NCBI RefSeq assembly: GCF_014395225.1
Contig: NZ_CP060723.1
Location: forward strand, 744,001-808,000
Length of the DNA: 64,000 nucleotides
From: Pedobacter roseus
GTDB lineage: Bacteria; Bacteroidota; Bacteroidia; Sphingobacteriales; Sphingobacteriaceae
Direction of reading: 5' to 3'
Made by a program: the position numbers and the translations under genes. How positions within the stretch are numbered: the first letter of the stretch is position 1; every line of letters begins with the position of its first letter. Shown here piece by piece: positions 33,239 to 42,672 of the stretch. Below the pieces are notes generated by a model, which was not told the DNA's origin, made no database searches, and saw only the letters and a list, made by a program, of their open reading frames with translations.

Positions 33239-36200
33239 ATGAAAACAACCTCCGCTAAGAGGACACCAGCTCTTTATAAGATCATGAAATACTCATGTTT
33301 AACATTTACAATCCTCTGCATTTTTTGCAGTTCTATCCTTGCTTCTGCAGGTATGGCGCAAAAGTTAGAGAAAACTACGGTTAGCATTACGATAAATAAA
33401 GGCCGTAAGATGACCGAGATCATCAAAGAAATAGAATCCCGTACCGGACTTAGTTTTGTGTACAACCCCGATCAGTTACAACAAAAAAATATGTTTGTAA
33501 GTGGCGATTTCACCACAGAGCCGGTAAGATCACTTTTAGACAGACTTGGTTTGCAGGTTCTGGAAAAAGGCGGATATGTAATTTTAAACAATGCCGTAAT
33601 GAACAAACCAGACCGCGTTATTACAGGGATAGTTAAAGACACTACGGGCTTGGTACTTCCGGGCGTTTCGGTAAAAGTATTGGGCACACAAAGTGGTACC
33701 ATTACCGATGGCAACGGTGCTTACCGCATTGAAGTGGGTGCCGATGCCGTGCTTTCCTTCTCGATGATCGGTTATCAGACCAAAGAAGCAAAAGTAGGCG
33801 AGAACCAGGTGATTAATATGGTTTTAAAAGAAGAACGTTCCATGCTTGCTGATGTAGTGGTTGTGGGTTACGGAACGCAGAAAAAAGAAACCTTAACCGG
33901 GGCAATCAGCATTGTGGGGATGGATAAACTTTCTTCGCGTTCGTTAAACAGCGTGGGTGAGGTACTAGCTGGAAAAGCCCCTGGTGTAATTGTAACCAAT
34001 GAAGGTGGCGATCCAACTTCTGCACCACGCATCAATATCCGCGGCTCAGGCGGTCTTAATGGAGAAAGTGTGCTGTACGTAATCGACGGATCAATTTTTT
34101 CAGGTACGCCACAGCTTAACCCTAACGATATCGAATCCATTTCGGTGCTAAAAGATGGATCGGCAGCGATTTATGGAGCGAGAGCTTCGGGAGGTGTAAT
34201 ATTAATTACCACCAAAAAAGGCAAAAGCGGCAAAATGCAGATCAGTTTTGATGCTAAAGTTGGGCAACAGAGCGCATGGAAAAAACTAGAATCCCTAAAT
34301 GCACAGCAACGTTCGCAGGTGGCAGCAACAGCGGCCAAAAATGGGGGAACTACGATTTTGCCATCCTTTGATGCCGCAAAATACCCTGACGGACAGATTA
34401 CGCGCACCAACTGGATGGATGAAGTGTTTAGAGATGGGTTATTACAGGATTACAATGCTGCTATAAACGGCGGTAGCGAGAAATCGAATTATTACCTAAG
34501 TTTCAACTACCGTAATGCGGAAGGTATTGTATTAAATACCAAAACCAAACGTTACAATTTCAGGATTAATACCGAACACGAGGTTACCAATTGGTTAAAG
34601 GTTGGCGAAAACCTATCGTATAGCAGCACCAACGGAAACGGTGCCAACACCAGCAGCGATTATACAGGTGCTTTACTTTCTGCAATTTATTACCCAACAA
34701 ATGGTACAGCTTATAATGCCGATGGCAGTTTTGCCGGTTTGCCAGGCCCATATCCCGGAGATTATGGAGATATTGTTAACCCTGTTGCTGAGTTGAAGCG
34801 TATCGATATCAGTAACCCAATAAATGTGCTGGTAATTAATCCTTACGCCAATATTAAACTCGCCAAAGGTTTAACCTTTAGGTCTAACTTAAGCATCACC
34901 AAAACAGATGCTTCATTTAAAAGCTTTACCCCTAAAAGACCTGAGGTAGGAAAACCAGTATTAAGCAATAGTTTGCAGGAAAGTAGTAACCGTAATAATG
35001 ATTTCCTAACAGAGCAGGTAATAAATTACAAAACCACCTTTGGCAACCATCAGCTCGATGTTACAGGCGGTTATTCGTTTCAAAAAACACAATACAGAAG
35101 TTTATTTGCATCGGGATCTGGTTTTGATGATGAATCTCCACAGTACAGGTATTTAATGAATGCCACAGTTATACAGCCTTCTTCGAGCACTTATGTTGCA
35201 CAGGCGCTTTCTTCATTGTTTCTGAGGGCGAACTACAACTATCGCGAAAAATATCTGGTATCGTTAATCGGTCGTCGTGATGGATCATCGTTACTCACCA
35301 AAAATAACAGGACCAGGAATTATGGTTCGGCTTCAGTTGGATGGGTGATGAGCAAAGAAGATTTTCTTAAAGATGTAAGTTGGTTAAATGAACTGAAATT
35401 AAGGGGCAGTTATGGCTTTTTGGGTAATTTAGCTTCACTAACTACCGATGCGGTTAATCCATTATTAACGCCTACGCAAAGTTATTTTGGGCAAACACCT
35501 ACTTTGCAGAATGGTTATGTACAAAACGTTTTGGCCAATCCTAATATCGCATGGGCAGAATCAAAACAAACCAACGTTGGTGTTGATGTAGCAGTACTGG
35601 GACGGATAAATCTTTCTGCAGATTATTTTATCAAAGAAATCGATAAAATGATCCTAACCAGAACATTGCCCGGAACGGCAGGTTTAAATACTCAAATTAT
35701 TAATGCAGGTAAGGTAAAAGATAAAGGCATTGAGTTAGGGTTAACTTACAACAGTGATAAAAATGCAGCTTTCACTTACTCGGTAAACGCTACTTTAACT
35801 AAAATAAACAACAAAATAGAAGAACTTATACCAGGTATAGAAAACCAGGTTGTGTCTACCAATTTCCGGAATGAGGTTGCTCCCCTTACCAATAGGGTTG
35901 GGCAATCGCTATACAGCTATTATGTGTTGAAAACTGATGGTATTTTCCAGAGTCAGGCAGAAGCTGATAACTACAAAAATGCGAAAGGAACCAAGATTCA
36001 GCCGAATGCAAAAGCAGGCGATTTTAAATTTGTAGATATCAATGGTGATGGATCAATTGATAGTAAAGACCGTTATTTCGCCGGAAGTGCTTACCCTGAC
36101 TTCTCTTATGGATTGAGCTTTAATGCAAGTTATAAAAATTTCGACTTCAATATTTTTGCGCAAGGTGTACAGGGTAATAAATTATTTAATGCGGTAAAAC

Positions 36201-36583
36201 GTACTACCTATAGTGCTAGTGGGCCATCTTATAACAAACTGGTCGGTATTCTTGACGCCTGGTCGCCGGAAAATCCAGGAGGCAAAGTGCCGATTATTTC
36301 GACCAGCGATGCCAACGGAAACTTTGCAGCTTCTGATTTTTATGTAGAAGATGGTTCTTACCTGCGCATCCGTAATGTAACCCTGGGTTACAGTTTGCCA
36401 AAATCTATCGCCAGTAAATTAAAAACCGGAGGAGTAAGAATTTATGCCACAGCAAACAACCTTTTTACCATTACTAAATATTCAGGCTTTGATCCGGAGA
36501 TCGGAATGGACAACAACGGAGTGGATGTTGGTCGTTATCCGCAGGCACGAAGTTTTATCCTTGGTTTAAGTGTAAATCTATAA
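33239..36583 (+). CDS. SusC/RagA-family TonB-linked outer-membrane transporter with STN domain
   Basis: 1114 residues. After the signal peptide (about residues 20-40) comes a secretin/TonB short N-terminal domain (KLEKTTVSITINKGRKMTEI to GGYVILNN, about 42-120), which signals to FecR. Then a carboxypeptidase-regulatory-like domain (ITGIVKDTTGLVLPGVSVKV, about 123-200), a plug (VVVGYGTQKKETLTGAISIV, to about 315) and a 22-stranded barrel with the SusC ending (ARSFILGLSVNL). It takes up a ligand handed over by the SusD-like lipoprotein. The enzymes encoded behind it suggest the ligand is an organophosphate or its product, not a polysaccharide. Confidence 0.95.
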   Translation: MKTTSAKRTPALYKIMKYSCLTFTILCIFCSSILASAGMAQKLEKTTVSITINKGRKMTEIIKEIESRTGLSFVYNPDQLQQKNMFVSGDFTTEPVRSLLDRLGLQVLEKGGYVILNNAVMNKPDRVITGIVKDTTGLVLPGVSVKVLGTQSGTITDGNGAYRIEVGADAVLSFSMIGYQTKEAKVGENQVINMVLKEERSMLADVVVVGYGTQKKETLTGAISIVGMDKLSSRSLNSVGEVLAGKAPGVIVTNEGGDPTSAPRINIRGSGGLNGESVLYVIDGSIFSGTPQLNPNDIESISVLKDGSAAIYGARASGGVILITTKKGKSGKMQISFDAKVGQQSAWKKLESLNAQQRSQVAATAAKNGGTTILPSFDAAKYPDGQITRTNWMDEVFRDGLLQDYNAAINGGSEKSNYYLSFNYRNAEGIVLNTKTKRYNFRINTEHEVTNWLKVGENLSYSSTNGNGANTSSDYTGALLSAIYYPTNGTAYNADGSFAGLPGPYPGDYGDIVNPVAELKRIDISNPINVLVINPYANIKLAKGLTFRSNLSITKTDASFKSFTPKRPEVGKPVLSNSLQESSNRNNDFLTEQVINYKTTFGNHQLDVTGGYSFQKTQYRSLFASGSGFDDESPQYRYLMNATVIQPSSSTYVAQALSSLFLRANYNYREKYLVSLIGRRDGSSLLTKNNRTRNYGSASVGWVMSKEDFLKDVSWLNELKLRGSYGFLGNLASLTTDAVNPLLTPTQSYFGQTPTLQNGYVQNVLANPNIAWAESKQTNVGVDVAVLGRINLSADYFIKEIDKMILTRTLPGTAGLNTQIINAGKVKDKGIELGLTYNSDKNAAFTYSVNATLTKINNKIEELIPGIENQVVSTNFRNEVAPLTNRVGQSLYSYYVLKTDGIFQSQAEADNYKNAKGTKIQPNAKAGDFKFVDINGDGSIDSKDRYFAGSAYPDFSYGLSFNASYKNFDFNIFAQGVQGNKLFNAVKRTTYSASGPSYNKLVGILDAWSPENPGGKVPIISTSDANGNFAASDFYVEDGSYLRIRNVTLGYSLPKSIASKLKTGGVRIYATANNLFTITKYSGFDPEIGMDNNGVDVGRYPQARSFILGLSVNL

Positions 36584-36594
36584 TCACAACAACA

Positions 36595-38117
36595 ATGAAA
36601 AAGAATTTTAAATATATAGCATTTGCAGCACTTGCTGTTTTTTCTTCATGCACAAAAGAACTTGATATCGTACCTGAGGGTTCTCCATCAGCACAAAATT
36701 TCTGGAAAACAAAAGAAGACGCGTTAAAAGCCGAAGGCGGGATGTACGAAAACTACAATGCTGAAGATTTTTACGGTCGTGGGATGTTCTGGTTTATTAA
36801 CGCCAGCGATGATATGGTTACCGGCCGTAATAAGCCGGAGGCTGATAACATTAAAAACTTTAACCGTACCTATGTGGGCGGTGGCTATACCGAAACACAG
36901 TGGAGCATGCGTTATGCTATTATCAAACGCGCCAACGATATCATTATCAATGTGCCAAAGATCAATATGGATGAAAGTTTAAAGAAACAGATCATCGGTG
37001 ATGCTTACTTTAATGCCGGTTTGGTGTATTTCCAACTGGCAGCAAACTATGGAAATGATAAAGCAGGTGTGCCAATTGTTACTCCGGAGACCGATGCTTC
37101 TCAGCCAGTTGCCCGTGCAAAAAATGTAAATGAAAATTACGATTACATCATTTCACTTTTATTAAAAGCAGCTGATAACCTTCCGTTGTTTTCGGCGATG
37201 AAAGCTGCAGATTATGGTAAAGCACATAAAACTGCGGCCTGGGCTTATTTATCTAAAGTGTACCTGTATAAAAAGGATTATGCCAACGCTGCAAAATATG
37301 CCGATATGGTGATTAGTTCTGGTCAGCATGATTTGGTTAATACTGGTTTTGCCGATGTTTTTAAAGCCTCAAATAACTGGTCTAAAGAGTATATTTGGTC
37401 GGTAGTTTGTACGCCAAGTGGCGGCGGTACCGGCTGGGAAGTAAACTTCCGGGCGTAATGTTAACCAACAAAGCCTGGGGTATTTATAACGGGTGGGGTT
37501 ATTACCTGCCAACCAAAGAACTTTACGATTCTTATGAAACGGGCGATCAACGCAGGGAAGCTACCATTTTAAAACCTGGCGATAAATTTATGTTCTTTGG
37601 TGCCGAGCGTAGCTTTACCAAAGATGCCGGGGCAACTTCAAACTACCAGTTTAAAAAATACATGGAGCCTTTTTCTTACGCTAACCCAATTCCAACGCAT
37701 GTTAACCCTAACGGTGATAACGGAACAACTGATTTAAATGTGCCATTAATGCGTTATGCAGAAGTATTGCTGATTAAAGCAGAAGCAGCCATTAATTTAA
37801 GTGGTGCAGGTGCCGGCGATACCGAACTGAATAAAATCAGGGTACGCGCAGCCTTGGGTACGAAAACAGGAATGACCATCGACGACCTTAAGCGCGAACG
37901 CCGCAATGAACTGGCAGGCGAATGGGCCGACCGTCACCGCGATCTGGTAAGATGGGGCGATGCGCAGGCTACTTATGCAAAACCGTTACACGATTTTGAT
38001 GGAAGTGTAATCTGGCCGGCAAGAACTTTCAATCCGCAGGTACACGATGTTTGGGCAGTGCCACAAAGAGAAATTGATAACAGTGCGGGTGTAATTAAAC
38101 AAAATCCAGGATGGTAA
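36595..38117 (+). pseudogene. SusD/RagB-family lipoprotein gene with a single-base frameshift
   Basis: The first part (36595-37458) gives 287 residues: lipoprotein signal MKKNFKYIAFAALAVFSSC, then the SusD helical repeats (KTKEDALKAEGGMYENYNAE, YDYIISLLLKAADNLP) and ends at TGWEVNFRA-stop. The second part continues in another frame from about 37435 (GSKLPGVMLTNKAWGIYNGW) to 38117 with the SusD C-terminal half (PLMRYAEVLLIKAEAAINLS, LKRERRNELAGEWADRHRDL). One extra G in the GGG at 37433-37436 would restore the frame as TGWGSKLPGV and give a normal 507-residue SusD. Both halves are otherwise intact. Its stop overlaps the next gene by 7 bp. Either a recent mutation or a sequencing error. Confidence 0.85.
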
Positions 38118-39976
38118 AAAAATTAAGGATAAACTTTGCAGTGCTGGCCTTTGTGCTGGGGCTGCAAAGTGCATCTGCCCAGGTAAAACTGAATGCAAAC
38201 CGTGGGCACAGTCATAACGATTATAAGCAGGAAATCCCCCTTTTAACTGCTTATTATGCAGAAATGGGATCCATTGAAGCTGATGTTTTTTTAAAAGACG
38301 GAGAACTATATGTAGCACATGAGGCTTCAGAAATCAGGCCGGGTTTTACACTTAAAAAAATATACCTCGATCCGCTTGCCCGGTTTTTTAAAGCAAAAGG
38401 AAACCATCCTTACACCAATGCGGCTTTAAAACTGCAATTGGTGGTTGATGTAAAGGAAGATTACAAACATGTACTTCCGGTATTGCTGAAAGAACTCGAG
38501 GCTTATTCCGAGGTTTTCGATGCAAAAAAGAATGCCAATGCCATAAAAGTAGTGGTTAGTGGCGATATGCCTGTTCCTGCAGATTTTAAAAATTATGATG
38601 AGCAATTATCATTTGATGGCAGGCCGACAACCATTTATAGCGATGCGCAATTAACCAGGGTGGCGATGATCAGTGATGATTTGAAAAACCATACCGTATG
38701 GAATGGAAAGGGAAACCCGACCAAAACCGACGAGGTAAAAATGAGGGCTGCGATTAACAATGCGCACCAAAAAGGAAAACCTTTCAGGTTTTGGGCCACA
38801 CAGGATAGTCCGAACACCTGGATTGTACTCGAAAGGCTTGGTGTTGACTGGATTAATACTGATAAACCGACCAAACTGAAGGATTTTTATCTTCATCAGG
38901 ATAAACTCAGTTATACCAATCCAACACCTTACACGCCTTATACTCCAACATATAAAACCGACGGACAAAATAAAGCGCCTAAAAACGTTATTTTGTTAAT
39001 CGGTGATGGAATGGGACTGGCTGCGATCCACGCCGGACTGATTGCCAACCATGGCGACCTCAATATGGCGAAGTTCCGCAACGTTGGTTTTTCAGAAACA
39101 GCTGCGGCTGATGCCGGAAATACCGATTCGGCTGCGGGCGGTAGTGCCATGGCAATGGGTTATAAAACCAATAACCGTTATATTGGTATGGGACCTGATG
39201 ACCAGAACAAAACCAATCTGGTTGATACTTTGGCCGCTTTCGGCGTAAAAAGTGGCATCATCAGTTCAGGCGATTTAACCGATGCAACACCGGCAGTATT
39301 CTATGCCCATCAGCTCGACCGCTCTTACAACGGAGCAATTGCGAATGATCTGTTAAGCAGCAAAGCCGAAGTTTTAGTCGGTTCTAACCGTAAAGCTTTC
39401 GAGCAGAATAAGAACAACAACCTTTTGTCAGAACTTAAAGCCAAAGGCTTTCAGGTAACAAACAGTTTAGCTGATTTTGAAAAGCAAAATGCAGGCAAGC
39501 AACTGGTATTACTGGATGATTCGGCTACCCGACCTGCAATAAAGGGCCGTGGCGATATGCTGAAAAAATCGTTATTGCATACCATTCAGGTCTTATCTAA
39601 AAATAAACCTGGTTTCTTTATCATGACTGAAGGTGCACAGATTGATTACGGTGGCCATGCCAACGATTTGCCTTATCTCGTTACCGAATTACACGATTTC
39701 GACCGCACCATTGCTGAAGCGCTGCGTTTTGCCGATCAGGATGGCGAAACACTGGTGATCGTAACTGCCGATCATGAAACAGGTGGATTAACCCTTTTAG
39801 ATGGTGCCGCCGAAAAAGGCATGGTAAGGGGCGAATTTAGCACCAACGATCATACGGGCATTATGGTTCCGGTTTTTGCTTATGGCCCTGGTTCTCAAAA
39901 TTTCCGTGGGGTTTATCCTAATAACCAGATTTTTCACAAAATCATCAAAGCTTATCGCTCTGTAAAAGCTCAATAA
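38111..39976 (+). CDS. Fusion of a GDPD/PI-PLC-like phosphodiesterase and an alkaline phosphatase
   Basis: 621 residues, exported (MVKKLRINFAVLAFVLGLQS, cleavage after SASA). Residues 27-265 form an AIM6/GDPD-like TIM-barrel domain: RGHSHNDY at 31-38 (H33, H35), IEADVF (E56, D58) and VAHE (H70) are the expected catalytic and metal residues, and WINTDKPTKL ends it. A Pro/Tyr/Thr linker follows (about 268-285). From 291 an alkaline phosphatase: LLIGDGMG (D299), nucleophile Ser340 in NTDSAAGG, EGAQIDYGGHAND and TADHETGGL metal ligands. One chain could therefore cleave a phosphodiester and then the released phosphomonoester. It overlaps susD by 7 bp. Confidence 0.93.
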   Translation: MVKKLRINFAVLAFVLGLQSASAQVKLNANRGHSHNDYKQEIPLLTAYYAEMGSIEADVFLKDGELYVAHEASEIRPGFTLKKIYLDPLARFFKAKGNHPYTNAALKLQLVVDVKEDYKHVLPVLLKELEAYSEVFDAKKNANAIKVVVSGDMPVPADFKNYDEQLSFDGRPTTIYSDAQLTRVAMISDDLKNHTVWNGKGNPTKTDEVKMRAAINNAHQKGKPFRFWATQDSPNTWIVLERLGVDWINTDKPTKLKDFYLHQDKLSYTNPTPYTPYTPTYKTDGQNKAPKNVILLIGDGMGLAAIHAGLIANHGDLNMAKFRNVGFSETAAADAGNTDSAAGGSAMAMGYKTNNRYIGMGPDDQNKTNLVDTLAAFGVKSGIISSGDLTDATPAVFYAHQLDRSYNGAIANDLLSSKAEVLVGSNRKAFEQNKNNNLLSELKAKGFQVTNSLADFEKQNAGKQLVLLDDSATRPAIKGRGDMLKKSLLHTIQVLSKNKPGFFIMTEGAQIDYGGHANDLPYLVTELHDFDRTIAEALRFADQDGETLVIVTADHETGGLTLLDGAAEKGMVRGEFSTNDHTGIMVPVFAYGPGSQNFRGVYPNNQIFHKIIKAYRSVKAQ

Positions 39977-40088
39977 ATTTAATAAACCAAACAATCTCTG
40001 TAGCGGTGCCTGTATAATGCAGCGCTGCTTTTTCTTAATGTTAACACAACATTGCAATGCTAATTTTGAAACCAATAGAGAAAACCTG

Positions 40089-40991
40089 ATGGAAAGAAGA
40101 TCTGCACTTAAAAATATCGGTGGCCTGTTTTTGCTGCCAACCTTATCAAAAGTTTCGTTAACGGAGGAGAAAAAGCCTGTTTTAAGGGTGGCGCACATTA
40201 CTGATGTTCACCTGAAGAACCAATTTAATGCTCCGGCCAGATTTGTCAGGTGTTTGCATCACTTACAGGCACAATCGCCAAAAGTAGACCTGATTTTAAA
40301 CGGTGGAGACATCGTTTTCGATATGAACAAAGAGAATATTGATACCATTAACGGTCAATGGAAACTGGTGCAGGAAACCATGAAAAACGAATGTAGTATC
40401 CCGGTGCGTTATTGTTTGGGTAACCACGATATCTGGTGGAACGAAGCTAGCAAAGGCGATGTTTATTATGGTAAAAAATATGCCATGGATAAATTGCAAC
40501 TGGTTAAACCTTATTACAGCTTGGTACAAAACGGCTGGAAAATTATTGTATTGGATAGTACCCACCTTGATATCGATAATACCTGGTACATCGGTAAATT
40601 GGGCGATGAACAGTTAAATTGGCTAAAAATCGAATTGGAAGGCACCAGTAAAACAATGCCAATCATGGTAATGTCGCACATTCCAATTCTTACCGCCCTG
40701 TTAATGATAGAAGATGATATTGTAAACAAATGGACCATGCTGGGTGGCGACATGCATACCGATACAGCAAAGATCATCAACCTTTTTTACCAGCACCCCA
40801 ATGTTAAATTGTGCTTAAGCGGCCATTTGCACATGCGCGATAAAGTGGTGTACAACGGCGTTACTTACCTCTGTAATGGTGCTGTATCAGGCGCCTGGTG
40901 GGAGGGGAACAGAAGAGAAACCGCACCAGGGTATGGTATTATCGATTTGTATGAGGATGGGAGTTTTGAAGAAAAATATGTGAATTATTAA
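40089..40991 (+). CDS. Calcineurin-like metallophosphoesterase with export signal
   Basis: 300 residues from the ATG at 40089 (MERRSALKNIGGLFLLPTLS), an in-frame start chosen because it begins a twin-arginine-like export signal; the frame is open to 40017. All five metallophosphoesterase motifs are present: HITDVHL, NGGDIVFD, LGNHDIWW, VMSHIPIL and SGHLHM, binding two metal ions. The family hydrolyses phosphomono- or phosphodiesters, pyrophosphates or purple-acid-type substrates. It lies 112 bp behind the phosphatase fusion gene, in the same direction. Confidence 0.92.
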   Translation: MERRSALKNIGGLFLLPTLSKVSLTEEKKPVLRVAHITDVHLKNQFNAPARFVRCLHHLQAQSPKVDLILNGGDIVFDMNKENIDTINGQWKLVQETMKNECSIPVRYCLGNHDIWWNEASKGDVYYGKKYAMDKLQLVKPYYSLVQNGWKIIVLDSTHLDIDNTWYIGKLGDEQLNWLKIELEGTSKTMPIMVMSHIPILTALLMIEDDIVNKWTMLGGDMHTDTAKIINLFYQHPNVKLCLSGHLHMRDKVVYNGVTYLCNGAVSGAWWEGNRRETAPGYGIIDLYEDGSFEEKYVNY

Positions 40992-41012
40992 ATGATGGAA
41001 ATTTTCAAGATT

Positions 41013-41096
41013 CGTCATCCCCGTGCAGACGGGGATCTTAATGCAAATAAGGCATAGTAATGGCATTAAGATTCCCAATCCGGGTTGGGAATGACG
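41013..41096. repeat. REP-like element with three nested palindromes
   Basis: Outer arms CGTCAT and ATGACG; hairpin ATCCCCGT/ACGGGGAT (41018-41037); hairpin ATTCCCAA/TTGGGAAT (41071-41092); central arms CTTAATGC (41037-41044) and GCATTAAG (41063-41070). Same architecture as 42581-42650 and 61483-61552. Confidence 0.85.
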
Positions 41097-41269
41097 CCCG
41101 CATTTGAATTTACTAACAACCTCTTAATGCCCTTAACTTCTTAATGGTCGAAAGCAATTACAATAACAATTACTTTTTACGATTGTCTAACCTGGTGGGA
41201 AAACTATTCTTGTTATTCCCTTAACATTGCCTTCATATTTAGATCCTTGCTTTGTTCAAAAAAGAATAA

Positions 41270-42565
41270 ATGAAAAGAGATCTACTCACCCTGATAGCCG
41301 CCGCATCTATCGGTATGGTATCGTGCAAAAAGAACCACGACGAAACACCAGCAGAATTTACTTATCCGGCCATGGCCGAAGTTTCTGACCCTTCGGTACT
41401 TTTTACCACAACTGCAGGCGTAAAAGTATATAACGGTGGTTTCGGTTCGGCTGTAGCTGCTGATCCCAATTCGCCGGATGTTTTTTACATGATGACGGAT
41501 AGGGGATCGAATGTTGCCGGGCAGCTGGCCAATTCCATCATCATCGGAAAGCCTGATTTTGATCCGCAGATCGGAAAATTCAGATTAAAAGATGGTAAAT
41601 TAGTGCTTGAGCAAACCATCGAACTAAAAAATGCCTCAGGTGGTAAATTAAACGGATTACCTAATCCTGCGGGAATGGGCGCTTCTGGAGAAATTGCTTA
41701 CGACTTAAACGGACAGGTAATTACGCCAAGCGCTGATGGCATCGACTCAGAAGGTTTGGTTAGGGCTGCCGACGGATCGTTCTGGATCAGCGATGAATAC
41801 GGACCGCACATTGTACACGTTGATGCAACAGGAAAAACCATCGAACGCATTAACCCATTTGGAACAGGAACCGGCGGACGCAAAATTCCGGCTGTATTTG
41901 CCAATAGAAGAGCAAACCGCGGTATGGAAGGCCTGGCCATTACTCCTGACGGAAAAACTTTGGTGGGTATGATGCAATCGCCAATGTACAATCCTTCAAA
42001 AAGTGCAGTAACCAATTCGGTTGTATTAAGAATCCTCACTTTTGATATTGCTACAGGTGCAACCAAACAATATGCTTATTTAATGGATAATGTAAGCCTT
42101 ACAGGTGTGAGTGATATTGTTGCCGTAAATAGTACTACTTTTTTAACCATCGAGCGCGATGGTTTGTATGGAGGTGCAGCAAGCAACCCGGCCACATTTA
42201 AAAAAGTTTTCAAAATCGACATCAGCGGCGCTACCGATATTTCTGATTCGAACAACGGCACAACGGGTAAACTTTATGGTGGTAAAACGGTCGAAGAATT
42301 GAACAACGCAGCAGGCTTAAGCGGAGCAGGCATTACACCGGTAAGCAAAACGGTTGTTTTAGACCTTTTAAAAGATCTTCCATCTGTTTACCCACACGAT
42401 AAAGCAGAAGGTTTAGCCTTGTTGCCAGGTAATATTCTGGTGATTTCTAACGATGATGATTTTGGTGTGGTAGATAACGGTGCAAGTGGTTTTGCCCAGA
42501 AAATTTTGCCTTTAACCAATTCGGTTGATAGAAACCGATTGTATTTTGTGAAAATTAAGCTTTAG
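41270..42565 (+). CDS. Phytase-like (esterase-like activity of phytase) lipoprotein
   Basis: 431 residues, lipoprotein signal MKRDLLTLIAAASIGMVSC (Cys19). The body matches the phytase-like beta-propeller family (PF13449): KVYNGGFGSAVAADPNSPDV, VFYMMTDRGSN, GIDSEGLVRAADGSFWISDE, NRRANRGMEGLAITPDGKTL, and PHDKAEGLALLPGNILVISN. Some members have phosphoesterase or phytase activity, others are of unknown function. Its place after three phosphatase-type genes and before the next REP element supports a role in organophosphate hydrolysis. Confidence 0.88.
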   Translation: MKRDLLTLIAAASIGMVSCKKNHDETPAEFTYPAMAEVSDPSVLFTTTAGVKVYNGGFGSAVAADPNSPDVFYMMTDRGSNVAGQLANSIIIGKPDFDPQIGKFRLKDGKLVLEQTIELKNASGGKLNGLPNPAGMGASGEIAYDLNGQVITPSADGIDSEGLVRAADGSFWISDEYGPHIVHVDATGKTIERINPFGTGTGGRKIPAVFANRRANRGMEGLAITPDGKTLVGMMQSPMYNPSKSAVTNSVVLRILTFDIATGATKQYAYLMDNVSLTGVSDIVAVNSTTFLTIERDGLYGGAASNPATFKKVFKIDISGATDISDSNNGTTGKLYGGKTVEELNNAAGLSGAGITPVSKTVVLDLLKDLPSVYPHDKAEGLALLPGNILVISNDDDFGVVDNGASGFAQKILPLTNSVDRNRLYFVKIKL

Positions 42566-42580
42566 GATATTTGGAGCGGT

Positions 42581-42650
42581 CGTCATTCCCAACCCGATTG
42601 GGAATCTTAATGCAAAACGCTTTAAGATTCCCGCCTGCGCGGGAATGACG
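42581..42650. repeat. REP-like palindromic element
   Basis: 70 bp with outer arms CGTCATTCCC/GGGAATGACG, hairpins ATTCCCAA/TTGGGAAT and ATTCCCGC/GCGGGAAT and a central TTAATGC/GC-TTAA pair. It sits between the convergent ends of the phytase-like and TonB-receptor genes and could end both transcripts. Confidence 0.85.
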
Positions 42651-42672
42651 CCATTGCCAAACTTATCTCATT

